From the NCBI RefSeq assembly GCF_003610495.1, contig NZ_RAPK01000008.1:233296-297295 (forward strand): DNA of 64,000 bases. Reading direction: 5' to 3'. The notes under the pieces are model-generated. The model ran no database searches. It had not been told where the DNA came from and saw only the letters and a program-made list of their open reading frames with translations. Shown piece after piece: positions 52,174 through 59,568 of this stretch. A program made the position numbers and the translations under genes. The stretch is from Sinobaca qinghaiensis. GTDB lineage: Bacteria; Bacillota; Bacilli; Bacillales; Marinococcaceae. How positions within the stretch are numbered: position 1 is the first letter of the stretch; each line of letters opens with the position of its first letter.

Positions 52174-53067
52174 ATGGATATCCAACATTTGAAATATTTC
52201 TCGGAGGTAGCCAGACAGCTCAATTTCACAAAAGCATCCGCTGCCCTCCATATCTCCCAGCCTTCTTTAAGCAAAGCCATTAAGCATATTGAAGAAGAAA
52301 TCGGCGTGCCGTTATTTTACCGTTATTCCAAAAAGCTCGAACTAACCGATGCCGGAAAGGCAGTACTCGTAAATGCCAAGAAAGTGCTGGAATCGTTTGA
52401 TAATATGAATGAAGAATTAAGCGACATTATTGAATTAAAAAAAGGCGAAATCCGCATCGGGATTCCACCTATTATCGGAGCTGCTTTCTTTTCACAGCTC
52501 GTCAGCCGCTACAAAGAAGCCCATCCATCTATTGAACTGCTTTTGACCGAAGTCGGCACAAAATCCATCAAGCAGGGAGTAGATGAGGGAACACTTGATA
52601 TCGGCCTCATCTGCAACCTCCCGGTTGAACAGCAGAATTTTGAAATGGAAAAACTTCTTAAAGATCCATTGATGCTGATTGTTCCTGCCGGCCATAAATT
52701 TGACGGCCGGTCGTCTGTTGCTGTAGATGAACTGGCAGAAGAACGTTTTATCCTGTACCGGAACGACTTCTCTTTGTACGATCGAATTATAGAAGAGTGT
52801 GAACAGCACAGCTTTTCTCCCAATATTGTCTGTGAGAGCTCACAAAAGGATTTCATGGTAGACATGGTGGAAGCCACACTCGGTGTAGCGCTTCTTCCAA
52901 GCAGGATCTGCCGGGATATCCACCAAAAGCAGATTACCGCGATTCCTCTTCATGACTCCAGCCTCCACCTCGAACTCGGCATGATCTGGAAACGCGACAA
53001 GTACCTGGCATTTGCCGTAAGGGAGTTTATTTCCATGTCGCAGGAGCACCTGCTTCACTCCACTTGA
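52174..53067 (+). CDS. LysR family transcriptional regulator
   Basis: A 297-residue protein. The N-terminal HTH is typical (MDIQHLKYFSEVARQLNFTKASAALHISQPSLSKAIKHIEEEIGVPLFYR). The effector domain starts at about 88 (GEIRIGIPPIIGAAFFSQLVSRY). AGGAGAGAAC precedes the ATG. It is divergent from malate synthase G with 186 bases between the starts, so glcB is the likely target. ACGTGT (52091-52096) and ACACGT (52128-52133) form an inverted pair in that gap. Its 3' end overlaps the convergent hydrolase gene by 13 bases. Confidence 0.9.
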   Translation: MDIQHLKYFSEVARQLNFTKASAALHISQPSLSKAIKHIEEEIGVPLFYRYSKKLELTDAGKAVLVNAKKVLESFDNMNEELSDIIELKKGEIRIGIPPIIGAAFFSQLVSRYKEAHPSIELLLTEVGTKSIKQGVDEGTLDIGLICNLPVEQQNFEMEKLLKDPLMLIVPAGHKFDGRSSVAVDELAEERFILYRNDFSLYDRIIEECEQHSFSPNIVCESSQKDFMVDMVEATLGVALLPSRICRDIHQKQITAIPLHDSSLHLELGMIWKRDKYLAFAVREFISMSQEHLLHST

Positions 53068-53789
53068 CCGGTCAGCCATTCCTCCATAATATCCACTGTC
53101 CGGTTCGTCTGTTCAGCTGAGGAAATAACAGCCTCCCCATCACCTTCCTGCGGGCCGTAGCTTCCAAATCCGGCGTGATTCCCGCCGGTAAGGTCTGCAG
53201 ATTCTGTTTCATCCGGCAGATAGGCTTCCGCTTCATTATAGCTATCCTGATTCAGTACGCTGTCCCGGTCTGCTGTAATGCTCAATACAGTAAGACCGGT
53301 TTGATCAAGCCGGCCGCCTTCGTCCGGATAGGACGCAAGAAAAAAGACTCCCTGTACCGTTTGTGCATTTTCGGCTGCATACCTTGACGCCATGGACCCT
53401 CCAAGGGAGTGACCACCGATCACAAATTCTTTATCCGGGTTTTCCTCCAGAATTTTTTCTGCCCTGTCTGGTGCAAGCACGGCCAGATTTACAGGCATTT
53501 TCACGATATAGGTCGTAAACCCTTTTTCCGCCAGTCCCTGTGCCAACGGAGCATAAGCCTGCTCTTCCACAAGACCTCCCGGGTAAAAAATAACGGAGGG
53601 TCCCTGCTCCTGCCCGGCCTGAAACACAAACCAGTTATCTTCTTCCACGGCGCCGCTTTCCGTCATGCTGTTCCGGGCTGCCGCATCTGGCGGATAGGGC
53701 CGCAGGTATATAAATAATGCCAGGGCGGCGGCAAATATAACGGCGGCGGCAATAAGCAGCCGCTTTCGTGAAAACAGCTTTTTATTCAT
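53055..53789 (-). CDS. Membrane-anchored alpha/beta hydrolase
   Basis: A protein of 244 residues from the ATG at 53789, which lies one base after the stop of the AAC(3)-like gene. Residues 10-27 form an N-terminal membrane anchor, so the catalytic domain is probably extracytoplasmic. The nucleophile elbow is GGHSLGGSMA (Ser at about 128), and a late GGNHAGFGSYGPQ segment supplies the His; the acid is in ITADRDSVLN. The sequence resembles the Bacillus Abhydrolase_5/YqiA-like lipase group. The surface is acidic. The substrate is unknown. It is translationally linked to the upstream acetyltransferase-like gene. Confidence 0.82.
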   Translation of the reverse strand: MNKKLFSRKRLLIAAAVIFAAALALFIYLRPYPPDAAARNSMTESGAVEEDNWFVFQAGQEQGPSVIFYPGGLVEEQAYAPLAQGLAEKGFTTYIVKMPVNLAVLAPDRAEKILEENPDKEFVIGGHSLGGSMASRYAAENAQTVQGVFFLASYPDEGGRLDQTGLTVLSITADRDSVLNQDSYNEAEAYLPDETESADLTGGNHAGFGSYGPQEGDGEAVISSAEQTNRTVDIMEEWLTGQVE

Positions 53790-53790
53790 A

Positions 53791-54624
53791 TCACTGCCTT
53801 CTTTTCTGTTGTTTTTTATTTGCTTTTTTATCCTTCTGCTTAAACCAGCGGACCGCAAAGTCTACGGAGTCTTCCATTTTAAAAAGACGAATGTGGGCAG
53901 AACCGATTTTTCCGAAGCCAATGTCCTCCTCTTTTTCAAAAGCTGCCCCCAGTTCTTCAAACAGCTCCTCCCTGAATTCGAGATCTTCCCTGGCCTTCCA
54001 GATCGTTTCTCCATTTTCAATGATCGGGTGGCTCGTTTTTATCTTATCCTGATAGGTAATCCGGTACTCGGCCAGATGAAAACTTGTGTTGCTGTCAAAC
54101 TCAACTCCCAATAGAAGCACGTACGCCCCTGACTTATATAATTTACCGAGAGGACTGCTTTCTCCAAGGGCAAAATCATACGGGTGGTCCTCCATGAAAA
54201 AATCTTTATTTTTCCCCCAGGCAGCGAAAGAAACGGCGGGATGGCTGCTTCTTCTAACACTTTGAAACGTACGGAATGTTTCCGGAATCACCCCCATGCC
54301 GGATGAAGGGGAATAGGCTGGATGATATCCCGGCATATCCGCTTTCAGGCGGGCATGCCACTCTTCAGGTACCGGAGGATCGTTCCACTCATATGGATCA
54401 GAGAGCATCGGAGTCTGGGTCGGCATTACAAGGGTGCCTTCTTCCGTTACGGCATCCATCAGAGCCAGTATGACATTCACTGCGCCCCCGCTCACCCATC
54501 CAATCGAAGAAAGAGAGGAGTGGACGATAAGCGTCATTCCTTTTTCTATTCCAATCGACCGCATATCTTCTATAAGAGTTTCTCTTGTCTGGAGCTTTTT
54601 TTTCGTATCTATCTTTTCAGTCAT
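53791..54624 (-). CDS. AAC(3) family N-acetyltransferase-like protein (YokD-type)
   Basis: A 277-residue protein of the antibiotic N-acetyltransferase fold: MTLIVHSSLSSIGWVSGGAVNVILALMDAVTEEGTLVMPTQT (about 30-71), FRTFQSVRRSSHPAVSFAAWG, SPLGKLYKSGAYVLLLGVEFDSNTSFHLAEYR. B. subtilis YokD and B. anthracis BA2930 are close in kind. Some members acetylate aminoglycosides weakly, while others act on unrelated amines, so the name should not be read as proof of resistance. The C-terminus is a Lys/Gln/Arg-rich tail. It forms a two-gene operon with the anchored hydrolase. Confidence 0.85.
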   Translation of the reverse strand: MTEKIDTKKKLQTRETLIEDMRSIGIEKGMTLIVHSSLSSIGWVSGGAVNVILALMDAVTEEGTLVMPTQTPMLSDPYEWNDPPVPEEWHARLKADMPGYHPAYSPSSGMGVIPETFRTFQSVRRSSHPAVSFAAWGKNKDFFMEDHPYDFALGESSPLGKLYKSGAYVLLLGVEFDSNTSFHLAEYRITYQDKIKTSHPIIENGETIWKAREDLEFREELFEELGAAFEKEEDIGFGKIGSAHIRLFKMEDSVDFAVRWFKQKDKKANKKQQKRRQ

Positions 54625-54727
54625 TGTGAACCTCCGGTGGTTGTGGTATTTTTAATGCTGTGTGTCTTTTATTTTACCGTGGGAAAGACAAGAAAGTATA
54701 GATATTAACAAAATGGAGGTTCTTTTT

Positions 54728-56197
54728 ATGATTTATCAACTAAAACTGCAAATAAAGCAGAGCAAACCTCCTGTCTGGAGGCGTGTTCAGCTCGACAGCC
54801 AAACATCCCTTGCCGATGTTCATTCTGTAATAGCCACCAGCTTTCTGCTCGAAGAGAAAGCGTCTTATACTTTTTCTATAAATAATACTTCACTTGATTC
54901 CAACGCTTCCCTGGATTCTGTTTTAAAAGAAGAAAAAGACCAGGCCATTTATGACTCAGGGGCGGACAGTGAAGCAGGCTATATCGTCCAGCTTGAAAAG
55001 GTCGCAGAAGCAGATCCGAAAAAAACATACCCGCTCTGCATAAAGGTAACGAAACCTTTGGCCCAGCACGGCGAAGATTTTAATGAGACCCAGGAAAAGC
55101 ACCGTTTGAATGAAGCATTCGCTTCCCTGCAGCAAGGAGAAAGCAGCGAAGACAGCAGTTCCCATGATAACAGCATTTCCGTACCCGGCATTCCAGCTTC
55201 TGAACAGGCCAGTGCCTCTGAATGGAAAAACCTGTTTGAAAAAGCAAAAACATTTTATCACCAGGCACCGTGGGAACGGATCGAAGACCAGGAAATATTC
55301 ATTGTCCGGGACGAACAGACAGATCAAACAGCGTATTGCAGTATTTTGAAAGGCAATACAAGCGTACACGGCATTGCCGTCTACCATGGAGAAGAAGGAA
55401 AAGACGCGCTGTACAGCCTTCTTCACGGAAATAATTACCAGGCCCTGCACCAAAAGTGCATCATATTAACGTTTGACAGCCGTGAGGACCTTGAGACAGA
55501 AGATGCCCGTATTATCGACGAATCCGGAGCTGCCTTCGGAGAAGGACAGGAATGGCCTGTTATCCGCAGCATGCTGCCCGGGTATTACCCGTGGTTTTTA
55601 ACGTCTTCGGAGACGATATTCATGACGAAAGTTCTCGAGCAGGCCGCTGTAGTAGACGAGCATGTTCGAAACGACAGCAGCTTCCTGGAAGAAACACCTA
55701 AAAAACAGCGCCGTGCCCGTCTGTATACGAACGGAGCATGGATTGACACAGAGCTTCCCTTTACATCATCAGATGAGCCGCTCCGCTATACCGGCGGCTT
55801 AAAAGTAGACCAGTGGACGATGACCCGTCTGCAGCAGCAGCCGCAGATTAAAACAAAGCTTGCGCTTGGCGTATTCACGCTTCCAAATGCTCTTCAAAGC
55901 GAAGAAGAAGAACGTCCCCTTCTCGTAGAGAGCTCCATCTGGTTTAACGCAGCCAATGAAAAAATGATCGACCACAAGGAATTTCCTTTCTTAAAAAGAG
56001 CTGCGTACCTGCAGAACAAATTAGTAAATATTATTTTCAACCATTTAAAAGGACGCCCTTCCCAGATTTTAGCCGCTGATCCGGAAATCTGCGACATTCT
56101 GATGCCCGTTGCTAAACAGATTGGAGTAGAAGTATATTTAACATCCAAGCTGCCTCCAATGGAAAAATTAATGAAGCAGATGGCGAAGTCCAAATAA
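54728..56197 (+). CDS. Plasmid pRiA4b ORF-3-like domain protein
   Basis: A protein of 489 residues from the ATG at 54728 (GGAGG eight bases upstream); the frame extends further but without a site. The N-terminus (residues 1-60: YQLKLQIKQSKPPVWRRVQLDSQTSLADVHSVIATSF) matches the pRiA4b ORF-3/IS1096 TnpR-like domain. A Ser/Glu-rich linker follows (about 125-160), then a large C-terminal region with WERIEDQEIFIVRDEQTDQTAYCSILKG and LKGRPSQILAADPEICDIL. That pattern resembles the DUF6930/DUF7309 proteins that often accompany this domain. No transposase is nearby. Function is unknown. Confidence 0.7.
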   Translation: MIYQLKLQIKQSKPPVWRRVQLDSQTSLADVHSVIATSFLLEEKASYTFSINNTSLDSNASLDSVLKEEKDQAIYDSGADSEAGYIVQLEKVAEADPKKTYPLCIKVTKPLAQHGEDFNETQEKHRLNEAFASLQQGESSEDSSSHDNSISVPGIPASEQASASEWKNLFEKAKTFYHQAPWERIEDQEIFIVRDEQTDQTAYCSILKGNTSVHGIAVYHGEEGKDALYSLLHGNNYQALHQKCIILTFDSREDLETEDARIIDESGAAFGEGQEWPVIRSMLPGYYPWFLTSSETIFMTKVLEQAAVVDEHVRNDSSFLEETPKKQRRARLYTNGAWIDTELPFTSSDEPLRYTGGLKVDQWTMTRLQQQPQIKTKLALGVFTLPNALQSEEEERPLLVESSIWFNAANEKMIDHKEFPFLKRAAYLQNKLVNIIFNHLKGRPSQILAADPEICDILMPVAKQIGVEVYLTSKLPPMEKLMKQMAKSK

Positions 56198-56245
56198 TAA
56201 ATAAAAAACAAGGTTCAGATTAAAAAATCTGCCTTGTTTTTTTAT
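56198..56245 (+). terminator. Terminator of the pRiA4b ORF-3-like gene
   Basis: AAAACAAGG-CAGATT / AATCTG-CCTTGTTTT stem with a small internal mismatch, then a T run. Confidence 0.8.
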
Positions 56246-56339
56246 TTATAAAGCGGGATAGTTAATATATACAAACGTTTTCCTGCGCTTTTTCTCTGTT
56301 TGTCACACTATCTTTAATTAAAAAAGGAGGCGGCAGAAC

Positions 56340-57215
56340 ATGAAAGCTTTAGAAGGAAAAATTGCCCTTGTAGCCGGAGCTACAAGGGGAGCCGGCCGGG
56401 GTATTGCAGTGATGCTTGGAGAAGCCGGGGCCACAGTCTACTGCACCGGAAGAAGCACCCGCGGCGCTCCATCCGACTTAAACAGGCCGGAAACCATTGA
56501 GGACACAGCAGAAATGGTCACGGCTTACGGCGGCCGGGGAATCCCTGTACAAACGGACCATACGGTTATTTCTGAAGTAGAATCTTTATTTGCACGAATT
56601 GACCGCGAACAGCAGGGCCGGCTCGATTTAGTCGTCAACGACATCTGGGGCGGCGAAAAGTGGACGGAATGGAACACGCCTTTTTGGAAGCACAGCCTGT
56701 CCAATGGCCTGATGATGCAGGAACGGGCGGTTCACAGTCATATGATTACCAGCTTCCATGCAGCCCGGATGATGGTCAAAAATCGCAGCGGCCTGATCGT
56801 AGAGATTACGGACGGCACCGATTACAGCTACCGCGGTAATCTTTATTATACGCTTGCCAAATCTTCCGTTATTAATCTCGTTACTTCCATGTCCGAAGAG
56901 CTTAGTCCTTATAATATCTCCGCCGTTTCTCTCACTCCCGGCTTTCTGCGTTCTGAAGAAATGCTGGATCACTTTGGCGTGAGTGAGAGCAATTGGCAGG
57001 ATGCAGCCGCTAAGGATTCGCATTTTGCCCAGTCAGAGACACCGTTTTTTATCGGGCGTGCGGTAGCTTCGCTCGCCGCAGATCCAAAAGCTTTTTCAAA
57101 AACCGGCCGCTCTCTTTCGAGCTGGGGTCTATCTGAAGAGTATGGATTTAAAGACATTGATGGAAGAAAGCCGCACTGGGGCAATTACTATAAAACCATC
57201 AAGCATATGTATTAA
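56340..57215 (+). CDS. SDR family oxidoreductase
   Basis: A 291-residue classical short-chain dehydrogenase. The cofactor motif is AGATRGAGRGIA (about 13-24), followed by YCTGRSTRG, which suggests NADP preference through the Arg residues. VVNDIWGG replaces the usual NNAG, and the catalytic tyrosine and lysine are in YTLAKSS (about 169-175). The C-terminal extension (DIDGRKPHWGNYYKTI) matches a Bacillus and actinobacterial group of unassigned substrate. AAGGAGGCGG precedes the ATG. It is convergent with the ywnB-like gene. Confidence 0.87.
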   Translation: MKALEGKIALVAGATRGAGRGIAVMLGEAGATVYCTGRSTRGAPSDLNRPETIEDTAEMVTAYGGRGIPVQTDHTVISEVESLFARIDREQQGRLDLVVNDIWGGEKWTEWNTPFWKHSLSNGLMMQERAVHSHMITSFHAARMMVKNRSGLIVEITDGTDYSYRGNLYYTLAKSSVINLVTSMSEELSPYNISAVSLTPGFLRSEEMLDHFGVSESNWQDAAAKDSHFAQSETPFFIGRAVASLAADPKAFSKTGRSLSSWGLSEEYGFKDIDGRKPHWGNYYKTIKHMY

Positions 57216-57236
57216 CCCCCAGAGGGGGGCGGGGAA

Positions 57237-57869
57237 TTATTCTGCTTCCCCTACGATGGTAAAGCGCTCGTTGACATGCTGTGGGTTTTCAATTTCATCA
57301 AGCACAGCGATGGCATAGTCGGGATAGCTGATATAGCTGTCCCCTTTTTTATTCATCATAAGGTGATCTTTTCCGGTTTCATAGGAGCCTGTTTTCGGAC
57401 CGTCCGGGTCAAACATTGCTGCCGGACTCAAGAAAGTCCAGGTAATGCCTTCTGCCTGCTCAAGCTGAGTTAACAGTTTGGCCATACCGCCCGCCATCGG
57501 TTTATAGGCATCCGGAAATTCCGGTGTATCAATCAACCGGGTCGTTTTATCTTCGTCCACAAACAAGCTTGCCGCTCCGCCTACCACAATCATTTTGGTA
57601 TCTATTTTCTGCAGCGCCGGTATAAGTACATGTCCCGCCTGAACATAAGGCTCTCCTTCAAAGGAACCAAACGCATTGACTACTACTTCATAGGGAGCCA
57701 GATCTTCTGCTGTTATATCAAAAATATCTTTCTCCACTACTGATACTTCCGGCGTATCAACTTTAGATGAGTTCCGGACAATTGCCGTTACTTTATGTCC
57801 TCTGTTCAACGCCTCTTGTGTGATTAATTTCCCTGCTTTACCTGTTGCTCCTATAATTCCAATATTCAT
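57237..57869 (-). CDS. NAD(P)H-binding SDR-like protein (YwnB-like)
   Basis: A 210-residue atypical SDR of the NmrA/NAD(P)-binding_10 type: MNIGIIGATGKAGKLITQEALNRGHKVTAIVRN (Rossmann motif GATGKAG, 7-13), VVNAFGSFEG, MIVVGGAASLFVDE, ITWTFLSPAAMFDPDGP. It looks like B. subtilis YwnB, which sits next to the Rrf2 regulator ywnA, as here. These proteins often act as flavin or quinone reductases or redox sensors. AGGAGGATGACAG precedes the ATG, and a TGTAAC-N7-GTTACA palindrome lies just upstream, so the adjacent regulator probably controls it. Confidence 0.87.
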   Translation of the reverse strand: MNIGIIGATGKAGKLITQEALNRGHKVTAIVRNSSKVDTPEVSVVEKDIFDITAEDLAPYEVVVNAFGSFEGEPYVQAGHVLIPALQKIDTKMIVVGGAASLFVDEDKTTRLIDTPEFPDAYKPMAGGMAKLLTQLEQAEGITWTFLSPAAMFDPDGPKTGSYETGKDHLMMNKKGDSYISYPDYAIAVLDEIENPQHVNERFTIVGEAE

Positions 57870-57885
57870 CTGTCATCCTCCTATT

Positions 57886-57904
57886 TGTAACTGCTATTGT
57901 TACA
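57886..57904 (-). promoter_or_regulatory. Rrf2 operator copy 1 (ywnB-like gene)
   Basis: Perfect TGTAAC-N7-GTTACA palindrome (57886-57891 and 57899-57904), 17 bases upstream of the start codon. The same arms and spacing recur at 58358-58376. Confidence 0.65.
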
Positions 57905-57913
57905 TTGATGGTT

Positions 57914-57944
57914 TGAAAAAATCTCTTTCTTAAGAAAAGAGATC
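57914..57944 (-). terminator. Hairpin after the Rrf2 gene
   Basis: GATCTCTTT/AAAGAGAT stem around TCTTAAG on the minus strand, then six T. The stop codon of the regulator is inside the stem. Confidence 0.6.
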
Positions 57945-58343
57945 GTTCATAATATTCTTCAGTGAGATGCCGGCGAGTTCCTGCTCCATTGCATGCCGGG
58001 CGCTTCCGAAAGCCGTATCAAGAGCCCCTTGAATATTCTGTCCCACCGGACAGCGCGGATTGGGACTCGGATGTACCCCAAACAATGCTTCCTCTTCTTT
58101 TTGCACTGCCTGATAAATATCCAAAAGCGTGATAGCTTCCGGCTGTGCAGCCAGAGCGAAGCCGCGGATACCTGCCTGGGACTCAAGAAGTCCTGCTTTT
58201 TTCAGCATACTTCCAATCCTTCGAATAACGACAGGATTCGTATTCACGCTTCCAGCAATATATTCAGATGTGAGCTTTTCCCTCGGCACCGAAGCAGACA
58301 ACGCTAAAATATGGACTGCTACTGAAAATCGGGTATTAATCAT
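57930..58343 (-). CDS. Rrf2 family transcriptional regulator (YwnA-like)
   Basis: A 137-residue winged-helix protein: MINTRFSVAVHILALSA (1-17), LTSEYIAGSVNTNPVVIRRIGSMLKKAGLLESQAG (HTH and wing, about 22-56), then a helical tail with LDIYQAVQKEEEALFGVHPSPNPRCPVGQNIQGALDTAF. Only one cysteine (C98) is present, so it cannot carry the three-Cys Fe-S site of NsrR or IscR; it belongs to the YwnA/YwgB-like thiol or ligand-sensing group. GGTGGTGAAG precedes the ATG. It probably represses itself and the ywnB-like gene through two identical palindromes. Confidence 0.9.
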   Translation of the reverse strand: MINTRFSVAVHILALSASVPREKLTSEYIAGSVNTNPVVIRRIGSMLKKAGLLESQAGIRGFALAAQPEAITLLDIYQAVQKEEEALFGVHPSPNPRCPVGQNIQGALDTAFGSARHAMEQELAGISLKNIMNDLFS

Positions 58344-58357
58344 TGCTTCACCACCAT

Positions 58358-58393
58358 TGTAACCATCTTAGTTACATTACAGTCGTTTGTCAA
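58358..58393 (-). promoter_or_regulatory. Promoter of the Rrf2 gene overlapped by operator copy 2
   Basis: On the minus strand TTGACA (58393-58388), 17-bp spacer and TAAGAT (58370-58365). The palindrome TGTAAC-N7-GTTACA (58358-58376) covers the whole -10, an ideal position for repression. Confidence 0.75.
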
Positions 58394-58417
58394 CTGTCTT
58401 TATTCATTATTTTCCTC

Positions 58418-58446
58418 ATAAAAAAAGCGCCGTGCAGGCGCTTTTT
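58418..58446. terminator. Terminator of the aldo/keto reductase gene
   Basis: AAAAAGCGCC/GGCGCTTTTT stem with a five-base loop, past the stop on the minus strand, with a long T run. Confidence 0.85.
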
Positions 58447-58455
58447 CTTCTGTTC

Positions 58456-59280
58456 TTAGCGTGTATTCATTTCACTTGGCTGAGGTCCTTTTCTTTCGCC
58501 CCGGTCCAATTCGTTTATTTTCTGCATCTCTTCTGAAGACAATTCAAAATCAAATACATCGAAGTTTTCTTCAATACGGGACGGAGTAACCGATTTAGGA
58601 ATAACGATGGTATTATTTTGAAGGTGCCAGCGCAGAACGACCTGTGCCGGAGTTTTGCTGTGTTCTTTAGCAATACTCTGAACAGCCTCATCCTTTAAAA
58701 CATCTCCGCCCTGCATTAATGGGCTCCATGCCTCCACAAAAATATCATGCTTTGCACAAAACTCTTTTACTTCTTTCTGAGCAAGGTATGGATGGCATTC
58801 AATTTGGTTGAGCACCGGCTTAACATCACATTCATCCAAAATACGCTGCAGGTGGTCGACATCGAAATTACAGACGCCAATTGCTTTTACCTTCCCATCG
58901 TTATACAGCTTTTCCATTGCTTTATACGTATCCACATAATCATCAAATTCCGGAGTCGGCCAGTGGATCAGATAAAGATCGACATAATCCATGCCCAGTC
59001 TTTCCAGACTTTCGTCAAAAGCACGGATAGTATTATCGTACCCTTGATCAGCATTCCATACTTTTGTTGTTATAAACAAATCTTCGCGATTAATGCCGCT
59101 GTTTTTAATTCCACGGCCTACGCCATTCTCGTTTTTATAAATCATAGCAGTGTCAATAGAGCGGTAGCCTGTCTGAATCGCTTTTTCTACTGCTGAGGCG
59201 GCTTCGTCGTCCTCAACCTGCCATACTCCAAATCCAAGCTGAGGCATTTTTAATTTATTGTTCAACGTTACGTGCTGCAT
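58456..59280 (-). CDS. Aldo/keto reductase
   Basis: A 274-residue TIM-barrel NADPH reductase. Catalytic tetrad: D43 and Y48 in SIDTAMIYKNE, K73 in FITTKVW, and H106 in LYLIHWP. The cofactor region is VIPKSVTPSRIEENF (about 232-246). Close in pattern to B. subtilis YvgN/YtbE, which reduce glyoxal, methylglyoxal and other aldehydes. AGGAGCGATAGG precedes the ATG. Single gene; it converges with nothing and is divergent from the pga operon. Confidence 0.92.
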   Translation of the reverse strand: MQHVTLNNKLKMPQLGFGVWQVEDDEAASAVEKAIQTGYRSIDTAMIYKNENGVGRGIKNSGINREDLFITTKVWNADQGYDNTIRAFDESLERLGMDYVDLYLIHWPTPEFDDYVDTYKAMEKLYNDGKVKAIGVCNFDVDHLQRILDECDVKPVLNQIECHPYLAQKEVKEFCAKHDIFVEAWSPLMQGGDVLKDEAVQSIAKEHSKTPAQVVLRWHLQNNTIVIPKSVTPSRIEENFDVFDFELSSEEMQKINELDRGERKGPQPSEMNTR

Positions 59281-59381
59281 CCTATCGCTCCTTTAAATAC
59301 TATTTCGAATCCAGAAATAACTATACCATTTCTTATTTAAACATGCTTCTTCTTTGATTTTCCGGAATAATTGCCCATTAA

Positions 59382-59528
59382 ACGTTCGTTATAAAAAATT
59401 AACAAAATTGAAACATACTGATTAAAACCTTGAAGTGTAAGGGAAATGTCAATACTTTCCCAAAAAATTATTAATAGGCTGTTGTGTTTTATAAAGAACG
59501 GGTCTATACTGTCGATACGTTCGTTATA
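59382..59528. repeat. Direct repeat ACGTTCGTTATA, two copies flanking the pga promoter
   Basis: The 12-mer occurs at 59382-59393 and 59517-59528, 135 bp apart. The second copy lies just downstream of the -10 and extends into an imperfect dyad (ATACG...CGTAT, 59515 to about 59533). A regulator site is a reasonable guess. Confidence 0.5.
59482..59510 (+). promoter_or_regulatory. Promoter of the pga operon
   Basis: TTGTGT (59482-59487) and TATACT (59505-59510) at 17-bp spacing, about 60 bases before the pgaC start. Confidence 0.65.
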
Positions 59529-59568
59529 GCGTATTAAAAATAATTTTTTAAAGAACAGGAGATTGAGA

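Noticed and set aside
53791-54624. Calling the AAC(3)-family gene an aminoglycoside resistance gene
   Set aside because: YokD-type homologues often lack meaningful aminoglycoside activity; sequence alone does not show resistance.
57217-57235. CCCCC-aga-GGGGGG hairpin between the SDR and ywnB-like genes
   Set aside because: No T run on either side; could be structural, but it is not a supported terminator.
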